Shown here: positions 32,216-41,891 of the stretch, in pieces
Numbering within the stretch: the stretch's first letter is position 1
Layout of the letters: the number at the start of each line of letters is the position of its first letter
Assembly (NCBI GenBank): GCA_014874415.1
Contig: JACWAI010000011.1
Location: forward strand, 1-45,069
Length of the DNA: 45,069 bases
Reading direction: 5' to 3'
Source of the DNA: Nitrososphaerales archaeon
Lineage (GTDB): Archaea; Thermoproteota; Nitrososphaeria; Nitrososphaerales; Gagatemarchaeaceae
Program-made: the position numbers and the translations under genes
Notes under the pieces: model-generated
The model's input: the letters and a program-made list of their open reading frames with translations, nothing else
The model's database searches: none
What the model was told of the DNA's origin: nothing

Positions 32216-33124
32216 TCAGACGCTCTCGGTCGCTGCCTCGTAAACGGGAGTCCCCTCTTCGGGACGCAAGACGACCTTCGAGAACTCTCCGTAGAGCTTC
32301 TTGGTGATGGGCCCCGCCGCACCGGTCCCTAGCCGCACTCCGCTGACGCTCCCGACGGCGACGAGCTCCGACTTCGTCCCGACCAAGAAGACCTCGTCGG
32401 CCGTGAGTAGCTCGAAGGGCGTGACCTCTCGCTCTGTGATGTCCAACCCTACGTCTGAGCAGAGCTTGATGATCCTGTCCCGGGTGATGCCGTGGAGAAT
32501 CCCAGCGGCTGTGGAGGGGGTCGAGACCTTCCCTCCCTTTGCAATGAATATGTTGGTGACGCTCCCTTCGGAGACGAACCCCCGGTGGTCCAGGAGGATG
32601 GCGTCGTCAGCGCCCGCGCTTGTCGCCTCCATCTTCGCCAGGATGCTGTTCATGTAGTTCAGGGATTTCACCTCGTGCGAGGTGGCGTCCACCGAGTCCC
32701 GTCTTATCGACGAGACGATCACCTTCACCACCATCGGCTCCCTCGGACCGAGGATGCTCGCCATCGGCTCGGCTATGATGAACACCGTCGGGTTCTTGCA
32801 GAGGGCCGGATTGATGCCGAGGTCTCCGCTCCCCCGCGTGACGACGAGCCTGATGTATGCGTCCTTCAGCTCGTTCCTTCTCACAGTCTCGAGGACAGCT
32901 TCCCCCATCTCGTGCTTGGTGAGCGGTAGGGAAAGACGTATGCTCTTCGCCGAGTCGTAGAGCCTGTCGATATGTTCCCTCAGCCTGAAGACGCTGCCAT
33001 TGTATGCCCTTATCCCCTCGAAGATGCCGTCGCCGTAAAGGAGCCCGTGGTCGAAGACGGAGACTACGGCCTTCGACTTTTCGAAGAACTTCCCGTCCAT
33101 GTATATGAGGGGCTCCCTGTCCAT
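32216..33124 (-). CDS. ilvE: Branched-chain amino-acid aminotransferase (PLP fold type IV)
   Basis: A 302-residue class IV aminotransferase. FDHGLLYGDGIFEGIRAYNG at about residues 24-43 is the conserved N-terminal segment. The pyridoxal phosphate lysine is Lys153 in EVKSLNYMNS. EGSVTNIFI and GITRDRII form the cofactor phosphate site, and DEVFLVGTKSEL the C-terminal strand. This pattern fits IlvE, which interconverts leucine, isoleucine and valine with their 2-oxoacids; D-amino acid aminotransferase or aminodeoxychorismate lyase are related but less likely. The start ATG at 33124 has a TATA box about 28 bases upstream, indicating a leaderless transcript. It follows aconitase on the same strand but with its own promoter. 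Confidence 0.88.
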   Translation of the reverse strand: MDREPLIYMDGKFFEKSKAVVSVFDHGLLYGDGIFEGIRAYNGSVFRLREHIDRLYDSAKSIRLSLPLTKHEMGEAVLETVRRNELKDAYIRLVVTRGSGDLGINPALCKNPTVFIIAEPMASILGPREPMVVKVIVSSIRRDSVDATSHEVKSLNYMNSILAKMEATSAGADDAILLDHRGFVSEGSVTNIFIAKGGKVSTPSTAAGILHGITRDRIIKLCSDVGLDITEREVTPFELLTADEVFLVGTKSELVAVGSVSGVRLGTGAAGPITKKLYGEFSKVVLRPEEGTPVYEAATESV

Positions 33125-33146
33125 TAGGAAGGACCGACTGCGCGGA

Positions 33147-33156
33147 CGTTAAAACG
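33147..33156 (-). promoter_or_regulatory. TATA box of ilvE
   Basis: On the minus strand the sequence reads GCGTTTTAACG, centred about 28 bases before the ATG at 33124, just beyond the aconitase stop. Confidence 0.5.
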
Positions 33157-33162
33157 CTTGCG

Positions 33163-36100
33163 CTAATGCCCCGATTTGGACAGTCGTCCAAAAACGTACG
33201 GTAGGACTCCGCCCGACTGGACGTATTGCATTTCGGTGTCGTTGTCCACCCGGACAAGCGTCCTGAACCTCTTTTCCCCGGAGGCGCTCTTTGCAGTCAC
33301 GTCGGCCCACTGCCTGGGTGAGGTCATCGACTCGATGCCGACAATGTCGAGGGTCTCCTCGCCAGTGAGCCCCAGCTGCTTGACCCCCTCCCCTTCCTTG
33401 AACTGGAGAGGGATGACCCCCATGGCTACGAGGTTGCTCCTGTGAATCCTTTCGAAGCTCTCGGCGATGACGGCCCTGACCCCCTGCAGCTTCGGCGCCT
33501 TCGCCGCCCAGTCTCGCGAGCTCCCGGCGCCGTACTGCTTCCCGGCAAGGACTACCAGAGGAACCCCCTCTCGGGCGTATTTCGTCGAGGCGTCATAAAT
33601 CGTCATGATCGCGCCGTCAGGAAAGTGGGCGGTAAAGCCCCCTTCCTTGCCTTTGGCGAGCAGGTTCTTGATCCTGATGTTGAAGAAACCGCCCCGGACC
33701 ATGACCTCGTGGTTGCCGCGCCTGCTCCCATAGGTCGAAAGGTGGAGCAGGTCGACCCCTCTTTCTTTGAGGTAGACCCCCGCCGGGCTGTCGACGGGTA
33801 TCGTCCCGGCCGGCGAGATGTGGTCGGTGGTTATCTTATCCTCGAAGACGGCGAGCACCCTGGCCCCGGAAATGTCCCGCTTCGCCGACTCTGTCTGGGA
33901 GGGGTCGAACCAAGGTGGGTTCCGGATGTAGGTGGAGTTGGAATCCCAGTGGTACACTTCGTCTTCGAAGGAGGTGAGCTTCTCCCACCGCTCGTCCCCC
34001 TTCATGGCGTCTGCGTACCGTTTCTCGTAGAGGCCGGAGTTGAGCGAAGCCTGGACCGTCCGCTTGACCTCTTGGAGGGAGGGCCACAGATCCCTGAGGA
34101 AAACCATCTTGCCGTTGGTTCCCTTTCCCAGCGGCGTGGACGCGAAGTCGAAGTCGATCCTCCCGGCGAGGGCGTAGGCAACCACCAGCATCGGGGACAT
34201 GAGGAAAGATCCCCTGACTAGTGGGTGAATCCTCCCGTCAAAGTTCCTATTCCCCGACAGGACTGCGACCGAGTATATGTCCCGCTCTTTGATCTCCTTC
34301 TCGACTTCTGGAGCTAGCGGACCGCTGTTGCCGATGCAATTGTGTACTGCGACTGTCCCTGCGGTGAACGCGTGGACACCCTCAACAGTCAGGTCGTAGA
34401 CCTGCCTCTGGCCAGCAGACCGACGGTCAATAACCCTGAGGGAGAATGTCGGTAGTGTGGTTGCCTCCTTTCCTACGCAATAGTGCTTGGCGTGTCCCGC
34501 ATCATTCCCCTTTCGGAGTGGGGCAAACCAATCCCGCACACCGAGCTCAGTGAACAGCTGAGCAGGCGAAGGGAAGTGGCAGTTTTCTCGATGCAGCGGG
34601 TAGAACTTGCGCCCGCTCTCTTTCGGAAGTCGGGAGAAACGGTCGTATCCCTCGAGCAGTGCATAATGCGGAGACACAACAGGAGGCAGCGATTCTTCCT
34701 CCTCACGGCCCTTGAGCGAAACCGCAGCTACCTGACGGGCTTTCGAGAAAGAGAGCGTTGGTTGGGACCGGTGCAATTGCTCCAATCGGGCAGACATCCA
34801 AAGCCTCTGCACGTGGATTCCTTCTATCAACCTCCAGTAGACTGCCGCTGCGCTTGCGTGCAGCATCTTGTCGACGCAATAACGGTAGCCGACTCTTTCG
34901 ACGAAAGAGAGCCCGTCCGTGAGCTCCAAGCGCACCTCTATGCGGGGGATTCCGTCGATTGGCTCGGGGTAGGTCGTATTGCTTCTTCGTGTCGGGTAGT
35001 CGTAGATTCTGGCCCTCTCGGCTTTGACCCCGCACTTTACCAGAAGTTGAACAAGTTCATTCATGAACTCTCTTGACCGAACCAAATGCACGGGAATTGT
35101 GCTTCGCGAATACGCAGGGGTCTGGAGGCTTGAGTCTTCATCACTTGTGCCCCAGTAATGCAGAGTGGGCGCGTGTCCATCCGCCCCGAAGAGACCGCCA
35201 AGGAATTCCCGTACCACAGCTACAGGGCAAGAAGACTCTAGAATGAACGCGGGAAAAGTCGGCGGCTGATCAATCTTTGTTCCGACCTGCACTCCAGGAA
35301 CAGCGGCCATCGCCTTCGTGAGAACCGAGGGCAGGACAATCGACCATTTTCGCTCATCGTATCGGTTTCCAACTGGGTGAAGACCAGTGATTGAATCTAT
35401 GTCATTAAGGATCATCTCACGATCCACCGCCTGGCCTGCGTTTATTCGGCCCTGCCCAAGGACACTTATCGAACCGTCGCCTTGAAGGAATCCTAGCAGC
35501 CGCGCGAACGCGAGGGTGCGGATTCTCTCCGGTTCAGAATCCATTCGGAAGGCCAGATTGCCCGCCCGAAGGACATACCCTGTTTCGTCGTTGCCTGGGG
35601 CATCAAGTGGGCCTTCGAGCCCTGCGATGACGCGATCTTCGCCGAGATTGAGTTGGTCAGCCCTCACCCAGCGCCCGTCTGAACAGAGAATCCTGTGATC
35701 GGGTGTGCAAACAAGCGTCCGACCGTCCTGCAGAACCAATGTTACACATTCCCGCAGGCCGTTGTTCATCAGCATCGACTGCCTGGCGATGCCGAGCCGG
35801 TTCTGGGAGCTAGGACCGAAGAGCAAGCCACCGCCAGCGTTGGGCATCGCTTCGATGGGCCTGGTTGTCCCATCCGCCATCAAGATGGGGGTGCCTTCTG
35901 ATATGCACGTGGTGCACCCGTAGCCGACCAGGACGAACCCGAGCTTGTCGAGATAGCCCAACAGGTCAGAATTCTGGAGGTAATCGGTGACGACCGTCGA
36001 GCCCGGGGCCAGGCTCGGCTTGACCCATGGCTTTACGGAGAGTCCTGCTTCGACAGCCCTCTTGGCGATGAGCCCTGCCCCCACCATGACCGTCGGATTA

Positions 36101-37425
36101 GAGGTGTTTGTGCAGCTAGTGATGGCCGCTATCACTACGGCTCCGTCGGAAAGGCCGGCGTGAATCGGGCCGTCTTCCTCCAGCATCAGCTGAGCCCTGG
36201 TTGCCGATGACGAGGTTGGCGAAGATGCTGCGCGGCGCTGGTCAAGTAGAGAGCGGGTGAAGCCAGGGACCGAGACGAGCGTGTGGCGCTCCTCGGGGTT
36301 CCTGGGTCCTGCTATCGAAGGCTCGATCTTGTCTAGCTCTAAGTGGATGACTTCAGTGTAAACAGGCTCAACGTCGTTGACGAAGAAACCGAATTGCTTC
36401 GCGTACCTGGTTACGAAGTCGACGTGCGCCTTCGGCCTCGCTGTCCCGGTCAAGTAGGCTATGGTCGCGTCGTCGACAGGGCAGAACCCTGCCGTCGCTC
36501 CGTACTCGGGCGACATGTTGCCAATGGTGGCCCTGTCCGGTACCGACAGCTGGCCGTACCCTTCCCCGAAATATTCCACGAACGAGCCTACCACGTTCTT
36601 CTCCCTGAGCCTCTCGGTGACGGTCAGGACGAGGTCCGTAGTGGTAACCCCCTCCTTCAGGCTGCCCGTGAACTTCACCCCGAACACTTTCGGTATGGGC
36701 ATGTGGTACGGTTCCCCAAGCATCACGGCCTCGGCCTCGATTCCCCCTACCCCCCAGCCGAGGCACCCCAATCCGTTCACCATGGTTGTGTGGGAGTCGG
36801 TCCCGACTAGAGTGTCTGGAAACGCTTCCAGTTTCCCTCCAGCGTCCCCGACAGCGACCACATGCGAAAGGTACTCGAGGTTGAACTGGTGGCAAATCCC
36901 TTTGCCAGGAGGGAAGACCCTCATCCCCTTGAAAGAGGACTGAGCCCACTTCAGTAGTGAATAGCGCTCCGAGTTCCTTTCGTACTCCTTCTCGAGGTTC
37001 ACGGCGAAAGCCATGTCGTTCCCCCAGGCGTCCACCTGAATCGAGTGGTCGATGACGAGGTCTACGGGCACCTTCGAGTTAACGCTGTCAGTCCTCAAAC
37101 CAGCTGCCTTTGCAGCATCCCTCATGGCGGCGAGGTCCACAACCAGGGGCACCCCCGTGTAATCCTGGAGCAGGACCCTATAGGGCATGAAGGGCGTCTC
37201 GGAGTCTACAGACTTCGGCCACTGGGCGAGGGCGTGGGCTGCCTCCAGGGCCCCATGGACCCTGTTGGAATGGCGGGCCGCGTTCTCGAGGAGGATTCGG
37301 ATGGAATACGGAAGCCGCTCAATATCGTACCCCATATCCTTGAGCTTCAGGATGTTGACTGCGCTGGCCTTGCCTGTCGGGAGGTCGACGTTCTCCCTCA
37401 GCCGGTCAAGAGTTTCGAGAGGCAT
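33163..37425 (-). CDS. acnA: Aconitate hydratase (AcnA type) precursor with intein
   Basis: A 1420-residue precursor; without the 523-residue intein the enzyme is 897 residues, the normal AcnA/IRP1 length. It isomerises citrate to isocitrate in the TCA cycle with a [4Fe-4S] cluster. The cluster ligands are Cys438 (ITSCTNTSNP), Cys504 (GYGCTT) and the Cys that follows the intein (CIGNSGPL). Substrate-binding motifs include GTDSHTTMVNGLG, and GSSRDWAAKAP in the swivelling C-terminal domain. The intein lies between the second and third cluster ligands, so an unspliced chain cannot form the proper site. A TATA box is placed about 35 bases before the ATG at 37425. The gene is divergent from a small membrane protein. 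Confidence 0.96.
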   Translation of the reverse strand: MPLETLDRLRENVDLPTGKASAVNILKLKDMGYDIERLPYSIRILLENAARHSNRVHGALEAAHALAQWPKSVDSETPFMPYRVLLQDYTGVPLVVDLAAMRDAAKAAGLRTDSVNSKVPVDLVIDHSIQVDAWGNDMAFAVNLEKEYERNSERYSLLKWAQSSFKGMRVFPPGKGICHQFNLEYLSHVVAVGDAGGKLEAFPDTLVGTDSHTTMVNGLGCLGWGVGGIEAEAVMLGEPYHMPIPKVFGVKFTGSLKEGVTTTDLVLTVTERLREKNVVGSFVEYFGEGYGQLSVPDRATIGNMSPEYGATAGFCPVDDATIAYLTGTARPKAHVDFVTRYAKQFGFFVNDVEPVYTEVIHLELDKIEPSIAGPRNPEERHTLVSVPGFTRSLLDQRRAASSPTSSSATRAQLMLEEDGPIHAGLSDGAVVIAAITSCTNTSNPTVMVGAGLIAKRAVEAGLSVKPWVKPSLAPGSTVVTDYLQNSDLLGYLDKLGFVLVGYGCTTCISEGTPILMADGTTRPIEAMPNAGGGLLFGPSSQNRLGIARQSMLMNNGLRECVTLVLQDGRTLVCTPDHRILCSDGRWVRADQLNLGEDRVIAGLEGPLDAPGNDETGYVLRAGNLAFRMDSEPERIRTLAFARLLGFLQGDGSISVLGQGRINAGQAVDREMILNDIDSITGLHPVGNRYDERKWSIVLPSVLTKAMAAVPGVQVGTKIDQPPTFPAFILESSCPVAVVREFLGGLFGADGHAPTLHYWGTSDEDSSLQTPAYSRSTIPVHLVRSREFMNELVQLLVKCGVKAERARIYDYPTRRSNTTYPEPIDGIPRIEVRLELTDGLSFVERVGYRYCVDKMLHASAAAVYWRLIEGIHVQRLWMSARLEQLHRSQPTLSFSKARQVAAVSLKGREEEESLPPVVSPHYALLEGYDRFSRLPKESGRKFYPLHRENCHFPSPAQLFTELGVRDWFAPLRKGNDAGHAKHYCVGKEATTLPTFSLRVIDRRSAGQRQVYDLTVEGVHAFTAGTVAVHNCIGNSGPLAPEVEKEIKERDIYSVAVLSGNRNFDGRIHPLVRGSFLMSPMLVVAYALAGRIDFDFASTPLGKGTNGKMVFLRDLWPSLQEVKRTVQASLNSGLYEKRYADAMKGDERWEKLTSFEDEVYHWDSNSTYIRNPPWFDPSQTESAKRDISGARVLAVFEDKITTDHISPAGTIPVDSPAGVYLKERGVDLLHLSTYGSRRGNHEVMVRGGFFNIRIKNLLAKGKEGGFTAHFPDGAIMTIYDASTKYAREGVPLVVLAGKQYGAGSSRDWAAKAPKLQGVRAVIAESFERIHRSNLVAMGVIPLQFKEGEGVKQLGLTGEETLDIVGIESMTSPRQWADVTAKSASGEKRFRTLVRVDNDTEMQYVQSGGVLPYVFGRLSKSGH
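34339..35907 (-). other. Intein in aconitase cluster motif (523 residues) with LAGLIDADG domain
   Basis: Residues 507-1029. It starts CISEGTPILMADGT (block A). Block B is LVCTPDHRILC. Its LAGLIDADG motifs are FARLLGFLQGDGS (about 642-653) and FLGGLFGADGH (about 740-750), both with intact Gly-Asp-Gly or Ala-Asp-Gly, so the nuclease looks functional. It ends VHAFTAGTVAVHN before Cys+1, a canonical junction. Its sequence is not closely like the other three inteins, indicating separate acquisition. The DNA is visibly more A/T-rich than the exteins. Confidence 0.93.
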
Positions 37426-37455
37426 TTTCGACCTGATTCCGCGCCATTGCGGCCG

Positions 37456-37465
37456 CTATTTGAAG
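37456..37465 (-). promoter_or_regulatory. TATA box of the aconitase gene
   Basis: On the minus strand the sequence reads CTTCAAATAG, about 35 bases before the aconitase ATG, predicting a very short leader. Confidence 0.45.
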
Positions 37466-37555
37466 TTAGGTCAGACCCCTAACATTCTTCGTGTTGAGTC
37501 TGTTGAAATCACCGAAGCGTTCAAATGGCCGAGCCTGATTCCGCCAAGGGTGCAA

Positions 37556-37954
37556 ATGAACACCCAGCTTCTGTTCCGCATCACCGGCGCAGCTCTCGGA
37601 ATTCAGCTTGCCCTCGGAGGAGCGGTCACGTTCTTCAATCTCGACGTAAACGTGCACACGCTGTGGGGGGTCATCCTCGGAATCCTCGCCCTCGTCACCC
37701 TTGTCTACGTGATGAGGATGCCCAGGAGGCCGAAGCCCCTCATGGGCCTCGCAATAGGAATCGCCGTGGATATCCTGGTGCAGGGACTGCTCGGGTTCGC
37801 GACGGTGGCTACGAGCGGGAACAGCGCCAGCGCCCTGGCCTTCGTCCACTTCCTCAACGCCCTGGCCATTTTCGGCATGACCCTGATGGCCGCGGGTATG
37901 GCAATGGCCGGAGCGAGGATGGCTCAGGCGCCGCCGATGGCTGCGACACCGTAG
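37556..37954 (+). CDS. Four-helix membrane protein of unknown function
   Basis: A 132-residue protein with four predicted membrane segments: about residues 6-27, 34-55, 64-84 and 95-118. A basic loop (RMPRRPKP) lies between helices 2 and 3, suggesting it faces the cytoplasm. The tail is rich in Met, Ala and Pro. ATG at 37556 is chosen because the longer upstream frame is not hydrophobic and would overlap the aconitase start region; GTG at 37550 is also possible. It is convergent with the MFS transporter gene. Four-helix topology is shared by several haem-binding and small sensor families, but no motif decides. Confidence 0.65.
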   Translation: MNTQLLFRITGAALGIQLALGGAVTFFNLDVNVHTLWGVILGILALVTLVYVMRMPRRPKPLMGLAIGIAVDILVQGLLGFATVATSGNSASALAFVHFLNALAIFGMTLMAAGMAMAGARMAQAPPMAATP

Positions 37955-37974
37955 AAAGGGAGAACAGCGGGAAC

Positions 37975-39480
37975 CTAATCGGGCTCCGGGGATTGTACCT
38001 GCTGTACCGCCTCGGCCCTCCTTCCCCTTAGGTACGACGGCAGGATTGCCACGGTGTTTATGGCGGCGAGGACGAGGAACACGTTGTCGAGCGCGCTGGC
38101 GAACCGGGCGGCGTTGGCGTTGATCGTGACCTGCGCGCCTTTAGACGCAATGATCTGGGTTATGAGAGGATAGGGGAGGTAGAAGGTGAGGACTAGGATG
38201 ACGATGTTGAAGCTCAGGACGAAGCCGATGTTGAAGAACGTGGCCCTGAAACCCGACGCCACCCCTCTCCGGTGGGGAGGGACGGAGCCCATGGCCGAGC
38301 TCATGTTCGGGGCGTTGAAGAGGCCCATGCCAGCTCCCCCCACCACCATGAAGACCAGCAGGGTCGCGTAGGGGGTGTCGGCACCGAGTGTGGACATGAG
38401 GAGGAGGGAGACCGTGACCACCGCGAGCCCGGAGGTGGCGAAGGGGCGGGTGCCGAACTTGTCGGAAAGTCGCCCGCTTACTGGCGTCACCGCGAGCATG
38501 GCTATGTCGAAGGGGACTATCGCCAACCCTGCGCTTAGCGGGCTCAACCCCTTTACTAGCTGGAGGTAGAGGCTGATCAGGAGAATGAAGGCGCCCCAGG
38601 ACATGGCGTTGATGAGCTGTGCGGTCACCGCTCCCATGAACTCCCGGATGTGGACCAAGGAGAAGTCAAGCAGGGGAGCCGGATGCGCGTGCTCGAACCT
38701 CACGAATGCGTAGAAGCTGACGAAGGAGACCACGAAGAAAGCCGAAAAGTACGTCGAATCCCCGATGCCGTAGGCGGCGTAGGTGAGCCCGAGAAGCAGG
38801 AAAGCCACAAAGAAGGTAAACGTCACGAAGCCCGGCCAGTCCATTGGCGCGGTTCGTTCGGGCTCGTTTTGCTCGTGGAGCCGCCAGTGTGCCCACAGGG
38901 TCCCGAAGACCCCCACGGGGATGTTCACGTAGAACAGGTACCTCCAGTCGAAGAACGAAAGGATGAGCCCGCTCAGGGTCAGGCCGAACATTGAACCCGC
39001 CCTGAAGGCGATCGAGTTGATCCCCAGGGCCGTCCCGAGCTCGCCGTGAGGGAAGGCGTCTGTTATGATGGCCGCGCTGTTTGAGAAGAGGGCGGCCGAC
39101 CCGAGCCCTTGGAAGATTCTCGCAGCGATGAAGAAGTATGGGGTGGGGGAGACCGACGTCAGGAGCGAGCCGACGGTGAAGATGGCGAACCCCGCGTTGT
39201 AGATCTTCACCCTTCCGTACATGTCGCTGACCCTGCCGAGGAAGAGCAGCGCCACGGTGCTCCCGATGATGTAGGCTTGGGTGAACCAGATTGCCTGCTC
39301 GGCGTCCGCCTTCAGGGCCGCAGCCACGGTGGGGAGCCCGATGACGACGATCCTGCTGTCTATCCCCGACATAAGCACCCCCACCGTCGTGACCGTCAGG
39401 ACCGTCCACTTGTACTGCAAGTCTAATCTCCCCGAAGACCCGAATTCCAGGTTGCGCCGCGGCGATGGCGTGTTAAGCAT
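37975..39480 (-). CDS. MFS transporter, DHA2-type (14-helix) drug or metabolite exporter
   Basis: A membrane protein of about 501 residues from ATG at 39480 (a TTG seven codons upstream is an alternative). It has about 14 predicted helices, the count typical of the DHA2 drug:H+ antiporter family. Motif A-like [14 protein letters not shown] follows helix 2. The [13 protein letters not shown] segment of helix 4 and the repeated [14 protein letters not shown] after helix 8 mark the second half. These proteins export toxic compounds or metabolites using the proton gradient; the substrate is unknown. It is divergent from the YyaL-type gene with a very short shared promoter region. Confidence 0.87.
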   Translation of the reverse strand: MLNTPSPRRNLEFGSSGRLDLQYKWTVLTVTTVGVLMSGIDSRIVVIGLPTVAAALKADAEQAIWFTQAYIIGSTVALLFLGRVSDMYGRVKIYNAGFAIFTVGSLLTSVSPTPYFFIAARIFQGLGSAALFSNSAAIITDAFPHGELGTALGINSIAFRAGSMFGLTLSGLILSFFDWRYLFYVNIPVGVFGTLWAHWRLHEQNEPERTAPMDWPGFVTFTFFVAFLLLGLTYAAYGIGDSTYFSAFFVVSFVSFYAFVRFEHAHPAPLLDFSLVHIREFMGAVTAQLINAMSWGAFILLISLYLQLVKGLSPLSAGLAIVPFDIAMLAVTPVSGRLSDKFGTRPFATSGLAVVTVSLLLMSTLGADTPYATLLVFMVVGGAGMGLFNAPNMSSAMGSVPPHRRGVASGFRATFFNIGFVLSFNIVILVLTFYLPYPLITQIIASKGAQVTINANAARFASALDNVFLVLAAINTVAILPSYLRGRRAEAVQQVQSPEPD

Positions 39481-39490
39481 TGCTCGAGCG

Positions 39491-39502
39491 CAAAAATTCA
39501 AT
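39491..39502 (+). promoter_or_regulatory. Possible TATA box of the YyaL-type gene
   Basis: The stretch CAAAAATTCAAT lies about 30 bases before the TTG at 39529, matching the leaderless spacing used elsewhere. It also overlaps the upstream end of the divergent transporter gene. Confidence 0.4.
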
Positions 39503-39528
39503 TAGAAGGAACGGGCGCCGGCCATCGT

Positions 39529-41547
39529 TTGGAGAAGAAGACCCCCAACAGGCTCATCGAAGAGAAGAGCCCCTATCTGCTTGAGCACGCCTTGAATCCT
39601 GTCCGGTGGTACTCCTGGGGTAAGGAAGCGCTCGTGAAGGCAAAGAACGACAACAAGCCCATATTCCTGAGCATCGGCTATTCCACCTGTCACTGGTGCC
39701 ACCAGCTGGCGAAGGAGTCATTCGAAGACGAGAAAACTGCCGCATTCATCAACAAGAACTTCCTCCCGATAAAAGTCGACAGGGAAGAGAGGCCAGAGAT
39801 AGACGCATACTACATGAAGGCAGTCCAGGCGATGACAGGAGGGGGCGGGTGGCCGCTCAGTGTATTCCTGACACCTGACCTCAAACCTTTCTACGGCGGG
39901 ACCTACTTCCCTCCGGAACCTCGCTACGGGATGCCGAGCTTCATGCAGGTCCTGGAGTTCGTCTCGAACCTCTGGAAGGACAAGAGGGACGAGGTGACCG
40001 CGAATTCCACCCGAGTGCTTGAGGCGATAGCTCCATCCGTCGGGGCCAAGAGCGCGGAACTTCAGGCGTCCGTCTTAGACGAGGGGTATTCTTCCCTCAT
40101 CTCCTCTTTCGATCCTGAAAGGGGAGGGTTCGGCGGGGCGCCGAAGTTTCCTCTTCCAGGAACGCTTGGCTTTCTGCTGAGATATCACCACAGGACAGGA
40201 AAGGAGCTCGCGTTGAAAGCTGTCCTGAAGACTCTGGACGAGATGATGGCAGGGGGCATCAGAGACCACGTCGGCGGAGGATTCCACAGATACTCTACGG
40301 ACAGGGTCTGGCTCGTCCCGCACTTTGAGAAGATGCTCTACGACAACGCCCTGCTGGCGAAGGTGTACGCCGAAGCATATCAGATCACCCGAAAACCGGA
40401 ATATGCAGAGGTCGTCAAGGAGACCCTCTCCTGGGTCACTGGAGAGATGAAGGATGAGCAGAGGGGCTTCTACTCGGCCCAGGACGCGGACACCACCGAG
40501 GGGGAAGGGGTATACTACACTTGGACCCCCAGGGAGGTGGAAATCGCAGCGGGCGGTGAAGGGGGCGTTTTCAACAGGCTCTATGGAGTTACCAGGACGG
40601 GAAATTTCGAGGGAAGGTCGATACTTCATATGGAGCCAAGCGCCCGGGTTACCGAGGAAGAGCGCGAATCAGTGGTAAGGGCAAAAGGGTCGCTCTACGC
40701 AGAGAGGATCAAACGTCCCAGGCCTGCTACCGACACCAAGGTACTGACGTCCTGGAACGGGCTGGCGATTTCGGCACTCGCCTTCGGGAGCTTGGTTCTT
40801 GACGAGCCGAAATTGGCCCTGGAAGCAGAGGGGGCGGCCAAGTTCGTGCTCAAAACGAACAGAAGGGACGGGCGCCTGCTCAGGAGGTACGCTGGGGGAG
40901 AGGCGGCACTCGAGGGTACCCTGGAAGACTACGCCTTCTTCGTCCAGGGGCTGCTGGACCTCTTCGAGGCGACTTCAGACCCTCTATGGCTGGAAGAAGG
41001 AGTCTCGCTCGCCAAGATGATGATTGACAATTACGAAGACAAGAAGGCCGGAGGTTTCTACCTGAGCCTCTCGGCTCAGCCAGCCAGGCTGAAGGAGGGG
41101 TACGACGGGCCGACGCCTTCGGGGAACTCCATCGCCGCCCTCGATCTGCTCCGACTCGCCGAGCTGACTGGGGAAGAGGGGTTCAGGAAGGCCGCTGAGA
41201 GGACCTTGAGGTTCTTCGGAAGCGACCTGGAGAGGTCCCCCTCCTCCCACGCCGTGATGCTGGGGGCGCTCGACCTCCTCCTGAACGGGACCAAAGAGAT
41301 AGTGATAAGCTCCAAGACGCTGAAGGGCGCAGAGGAGCTGAAGGCTGAGACTTTCAGGAGCTTCCTGCCTGACAAGGTCGTTCTTGTCGCCACGTCGGCG
41401 ACCTTCGAGAAGCTCTCCAGGATGAGCACCCTCCTCGAGGGAAGAGAGCCCAGAGCCAAGGCGAGAGCCTTCGTTTGCGAGAACTTCGCCTGCAAGGTCC
41501 CGGCGGAGACGGCAGAATCTCTTCGGGAACAGCTATCGGGCCGCTAG
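39529..41547 (+). CDS. YyaL/SPATA20-type protein: thioredoxin-like domain plus (alpha/alpha)6 barrel
   Basis: A 672-residue protein of the DUF255 family. The N-terminal thioredoxin-like domain begins [19 protein letters not shown], a family hallmark. It has the CHWCH motif at Cys54-Cys57 and [20 protein letters not shown]. The rest is a helical barrel of the cellobiose-epimerase/glycosidase type (HYDNA-like [32 protein letters not shown]). Members are widespread in all domains, but the reaction is not settled; a redox or carbohydrate role has been proposed. The start is TTG at 39529, with no in-frame ATG before the conserved N-terminus. A small gene follows about 50 bases downstream with its own promoter. 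Confidence 0.9.
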   Translation: MEKKTPNRLIEEKSPYLLEHALNPVRWYSWGKEALVKAKNDNKPIFLSIGYSTCHWCHQLAKESFEDEKTAAFINKNFLPIKVDREERPEIDAYYMKAVQAMTGGGGWPLSVFLTPDLKPFYGGTYFPPEPRYGMPSFMQVLEFVSNLWKDKRDEVTANSTRVLEAIAPSVGAKSAELQASVLDEGYSSLISSFDPERGGFGGAPKFPLPGTLGFLLRYHHRTGKELALKAVLKTLDEMMAGGIRDHVGGGFHRYSTDRVWLVPHFEKMLYDNALLAKVYAEAYQITRKPEYAEVVKETLSWVTGEMKDEQRGFYSAQDADTTEGEGVYYTWTPREVEIAAGGEGGVFNRLYGVTRTGNFEGRSILHMEPSARVTEEERESVVRAKGSLYAERIKRPRPATDTKVLTSWNGLAISALAFGSLVLDEPKLALEAEGAAKFVLKTNRRDGRLLRRYAGGEAALEGTLEDYAFFVQGLLDLFEATSDPLWLEEGVSLAKMMIDNYEDKKAGGFYLSLSAQPARLKEGYDGPTPSGNSIAALDLLRLAELTGEEGFRKAAERTLRFFGSDLERSPSSHAVMLGALDLLLNGTKEIVISSKTLKGAEELKAETFRSFLPDKVVLVATSATFEKLSRMSTLLEGREPRAKARAFVCENFACKVPAETAESLREQLSGR

Positions 41548-41553
41548 GGCTAC

Positions 41554-41562
41554 CGTTTTAAC
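41554..41562 (+). promoter_or_regulatory. TATA box of the 95-residue protein gene
   Basis: CGTTTTAAC, the same core as the ilvE promoter, is located about 37 bases before the ATG at 41595. Confidence 0.5.
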
Positions 41563-41594
41563 ACCCTGAAGACGGTGGGAGGTTCCGCACGGCC

Positions 41595-41882
41595 ATGTGG
41601 GAGATTCGGGGACTTTTTGGGAACGAGTACGCCATGGAGCAGGCAATCGAGGAGCTGAAGAAGCACAAGGGGTTCGAATGGACCGTCCTGGACAGGAGGA
41701 ATCTCTCCGTACGCTTCGCAAAGAGGGACCCGGAGACAGAGGAGATAGTGAAGAGGGCGCTGGAGATGTACCATGGGTACGCGGAGCATGAAGGACCGCT
41801 GGGGGAGTACGACCGCCAGCGCCGCGAAGAGCGGGAAAAAAAGCTCAGGAAGGAAGAGAAGAAGAAACGCGAAGGCCGCTGA
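41595..41882 (+). CDS. Small hypothetical protein with lysine/arginine-rich tail
   Basis: A 95-residue protein of unknown function. The first 55 residues look like a compact strand-helix-strand unit (WEIRGLFG, then a helix with MEQAIEELKKHKG, then FEWTVLDRRNLSVRF). The last 30 residues are strongly charged (REEREKKLRKEEKKKREGR) and probably form a single helix. It could bind nucleic acid, but nothing proves this. ATG at 41595 has a TATA box upstream. It is convergent with the universal-stress protein gene, 9 bases apart. Confidence 0.65.
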   Translation: MWEIRGLFGNEYAMEQAIEELKKHKGFEWTVLDRRNLSVRFAKRDPETEEIVKRALEMYHGYAEHEGPLGEYDRQRREEREKKLRKEEKKKREGR

Positions 41883-41891
41883 TTTCCGGGA

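Noticed and set aside
41665-41685. GGTTCGAAT stretch resembling a tRNA T loop
   Set aside because: It lies within a coding sequence and no acceptor or anticodon stem can be built around it.
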